Shown in pieces: positions 63,619-64,000 of a DNA stretch of 64,000 nt. The DNA is from Streptomyces parvus (GTDB lineage Bacteria > Actinomycetota > Actinomycetes > Streptomycetales > Streptomycetaceae). A model generated the notes under the pieces. That model saw nothing but the letters and a program-made list of their open reading frames with translations, was not told the origin of the DNA and did not search any database. Each line of letters starts with the position of its first letter. The first letter of the stretch is position 1. Both the position numbers and the translations under genes were made by a program. The DNA is taken from contig NZ_BMRY01000004.1 of the NCBI RefSeq assembly GCF_014648875.1, forward strand, positions 489,155 through 553,154, read 5' to 3'.

Positions 63619-63656
63619 AGGTCCGGCCGGACAGTCCCCGCTGTCCGGCCGGACCT
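63619..63656 (-). terminator. Strong terminator after wall-anchored gene
   Basis: A perfect 16-bp stem (63619-63634 with 63641-63656) with a six-base loop begins 21 bp past the stop of the wall-anchored protein gene. It may also stop transcripts arriving from the other side. Confidence 0.82.
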
Positions 63657-63677
63657 CGTTCTCCCGCAGGAGCTCTG

Positions 63678-64000
63678 TCAGTCCCGCGCGTTGCGGGTGC
63701 GGCGCATCAGCACCGCACCGCCGAGCAGGAGCGCGGCGCTCGCGCCTGCGGCCAGGCCCAGGTCGGCGGCGCCGGTGTCGGCCAGGTGCGCGTCGGGGGT
63801 GTTGGATCCCGGCGTGCCGGACCCGGGAGTGTCCGAGCCGGGCGTGTCGGTACCGGGCGTGTCGGTCGGCGGCTCGTCGACGGGGGGCTCGTCCACCGGG
63901 GGCTCGTCGACCGGGGGTTCGTCCACGGGCGGTTCGTCGACGGGGGGCTCGTCCACCGGGGGCTCGTCGACCGGGGGTTCGTCCACGGGCGGTTCGTCGA
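63678..64000 (-). CDS. LAXTG cell-wall-anchored protein, C-terminal part (truncated by window)
   Basis: The last 107 codons of a surface protein. A Pro-rich region of Asp-Glu-Pro-Pro-Val repeats is followed by Thr-Pro-Gly-rich linkers, then LADTG, a class E sortase recognition motif, a hydrophobic helix (LGLAAGASAALLLGGAVLM) and a basic tail RRTRNARD. After cleavage between Thr and Gly the protein would be linked to peptidoglycan. The gene begins beyond 64000. The Pro-rich stalk probably spans the wall. Confidence 0.83.
   Translation of the reverse strand, partial: DEPPVDEPPVDEPPVDEPPVDEPPVDEPPVDEPPVDEPPVDEPPTDTPGTDTPGSDTPGSGTPGSNTPDAHLADTGAADLGLAAGASAALLLGGAVLMRRTRNARD
63881..64000. repeat. 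Perfect 60-bp tandem repeat encoding Pro-rich stalk
   Basis: Bases 63881-63940 and 63941-64000 are identical. Each 60-bp unit is made of four 15-bp, five-residue units that differ slightly by synonymous changes, and the array probably continues beyond the window. It is a site of likely length variation. Confidence 0.9.

Overview
The window looks like chromosomal DNA of a Streptomyces species or a close relative. It is very GC-rich, third codon positions are strongly G/C-biased, GTG starts are common, many gene junctions overlap by 1 to 4 bases, and the protein families are typical of that genus (SAV2148-type HEPN protein, DUF4333 lipoprotein, DUF1707-FHA protein, BrkB-like membrane protein, LAXTG wall anchor, sir-cysH-cysC-cysD-cysN operon). 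No rRNA, tRNA, insertion sequence, CRISPR array or replication origin was seen.

Layout. 1-9.9 kb: the 3' end of a TetR regulator, a VOC protein, a small P-loop kinase, an M24 peptidase, TreZ, two glycosidases (GH1 and GH29), and two related GNAT acetyltransferases. 9.9-19 kb: an FHA protein, a short degenerate P450-like protein, TreY and GlgX, which with TreZ form a glycogen-to-trehalose set, then the SAV2148-type HEPN protein and a DnaQ-like exonuclease. 19-28.7 kb: a lipoprotein, a hypothetical protein, an APH-like kinase, a sugar ABC importer operon, an OleD/Mgt-type glycosyltransferase with its own leaderless promoter and palindrome, a secreted subtilase, a DUF1697 protein and a secreted lamin-tail protein.

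28.8-36.7 kb: a six-gene siderophore-iron operon behind a candidate iron box. It has two exporter-fold ABC half-transporters with complementary degenerate ATP sites, a binding lipoprotein, two FecCD permeases and an ATPase. 36.7-38.6 kb: small secreted and redox proteins. 38.6-48.1 kb: a long minus-strand sulfur operon running leader peptide, sir, a 59-residue zinc-ribbon protein, cysH, cysC, cysD, cysN, ssuA, ssuB, ssuC and a sirohydrochlorin chelatase. It reduces sulfate to sulfide, imports sulfonates and supplies siroheme. Many of its junctions are translationally coupled.

48.3-54.5 kb: a GNAT, a GAF-domain regulator, an AidB-type acyl-CoA dehydrogenase, a divergent BrkB protein, and an AraC regulator converging on a VOC protein. 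54.6-56.45 kb: a lower-GC accessory island of three genes resembling a WXG/type VII-associated module. 56.5-62.3 kb: a LysR-controlled acyl-CoA catabolic cluster (3-hydroxyacyl-CoA dehydrogenase, two CoA-transferase subunits, thiolase), with a near-identical 14-bp motif in both promoter regions. 62.3-64 kb: an FAD monooxygenase, then the C-terminus of a wall-anchored protein carrying a perfect 60-bp tandem repeat and running off the window.

Functions are family assignments made by reading the translations. Operator, promoter and attenuator calls are pattern-based and untested.
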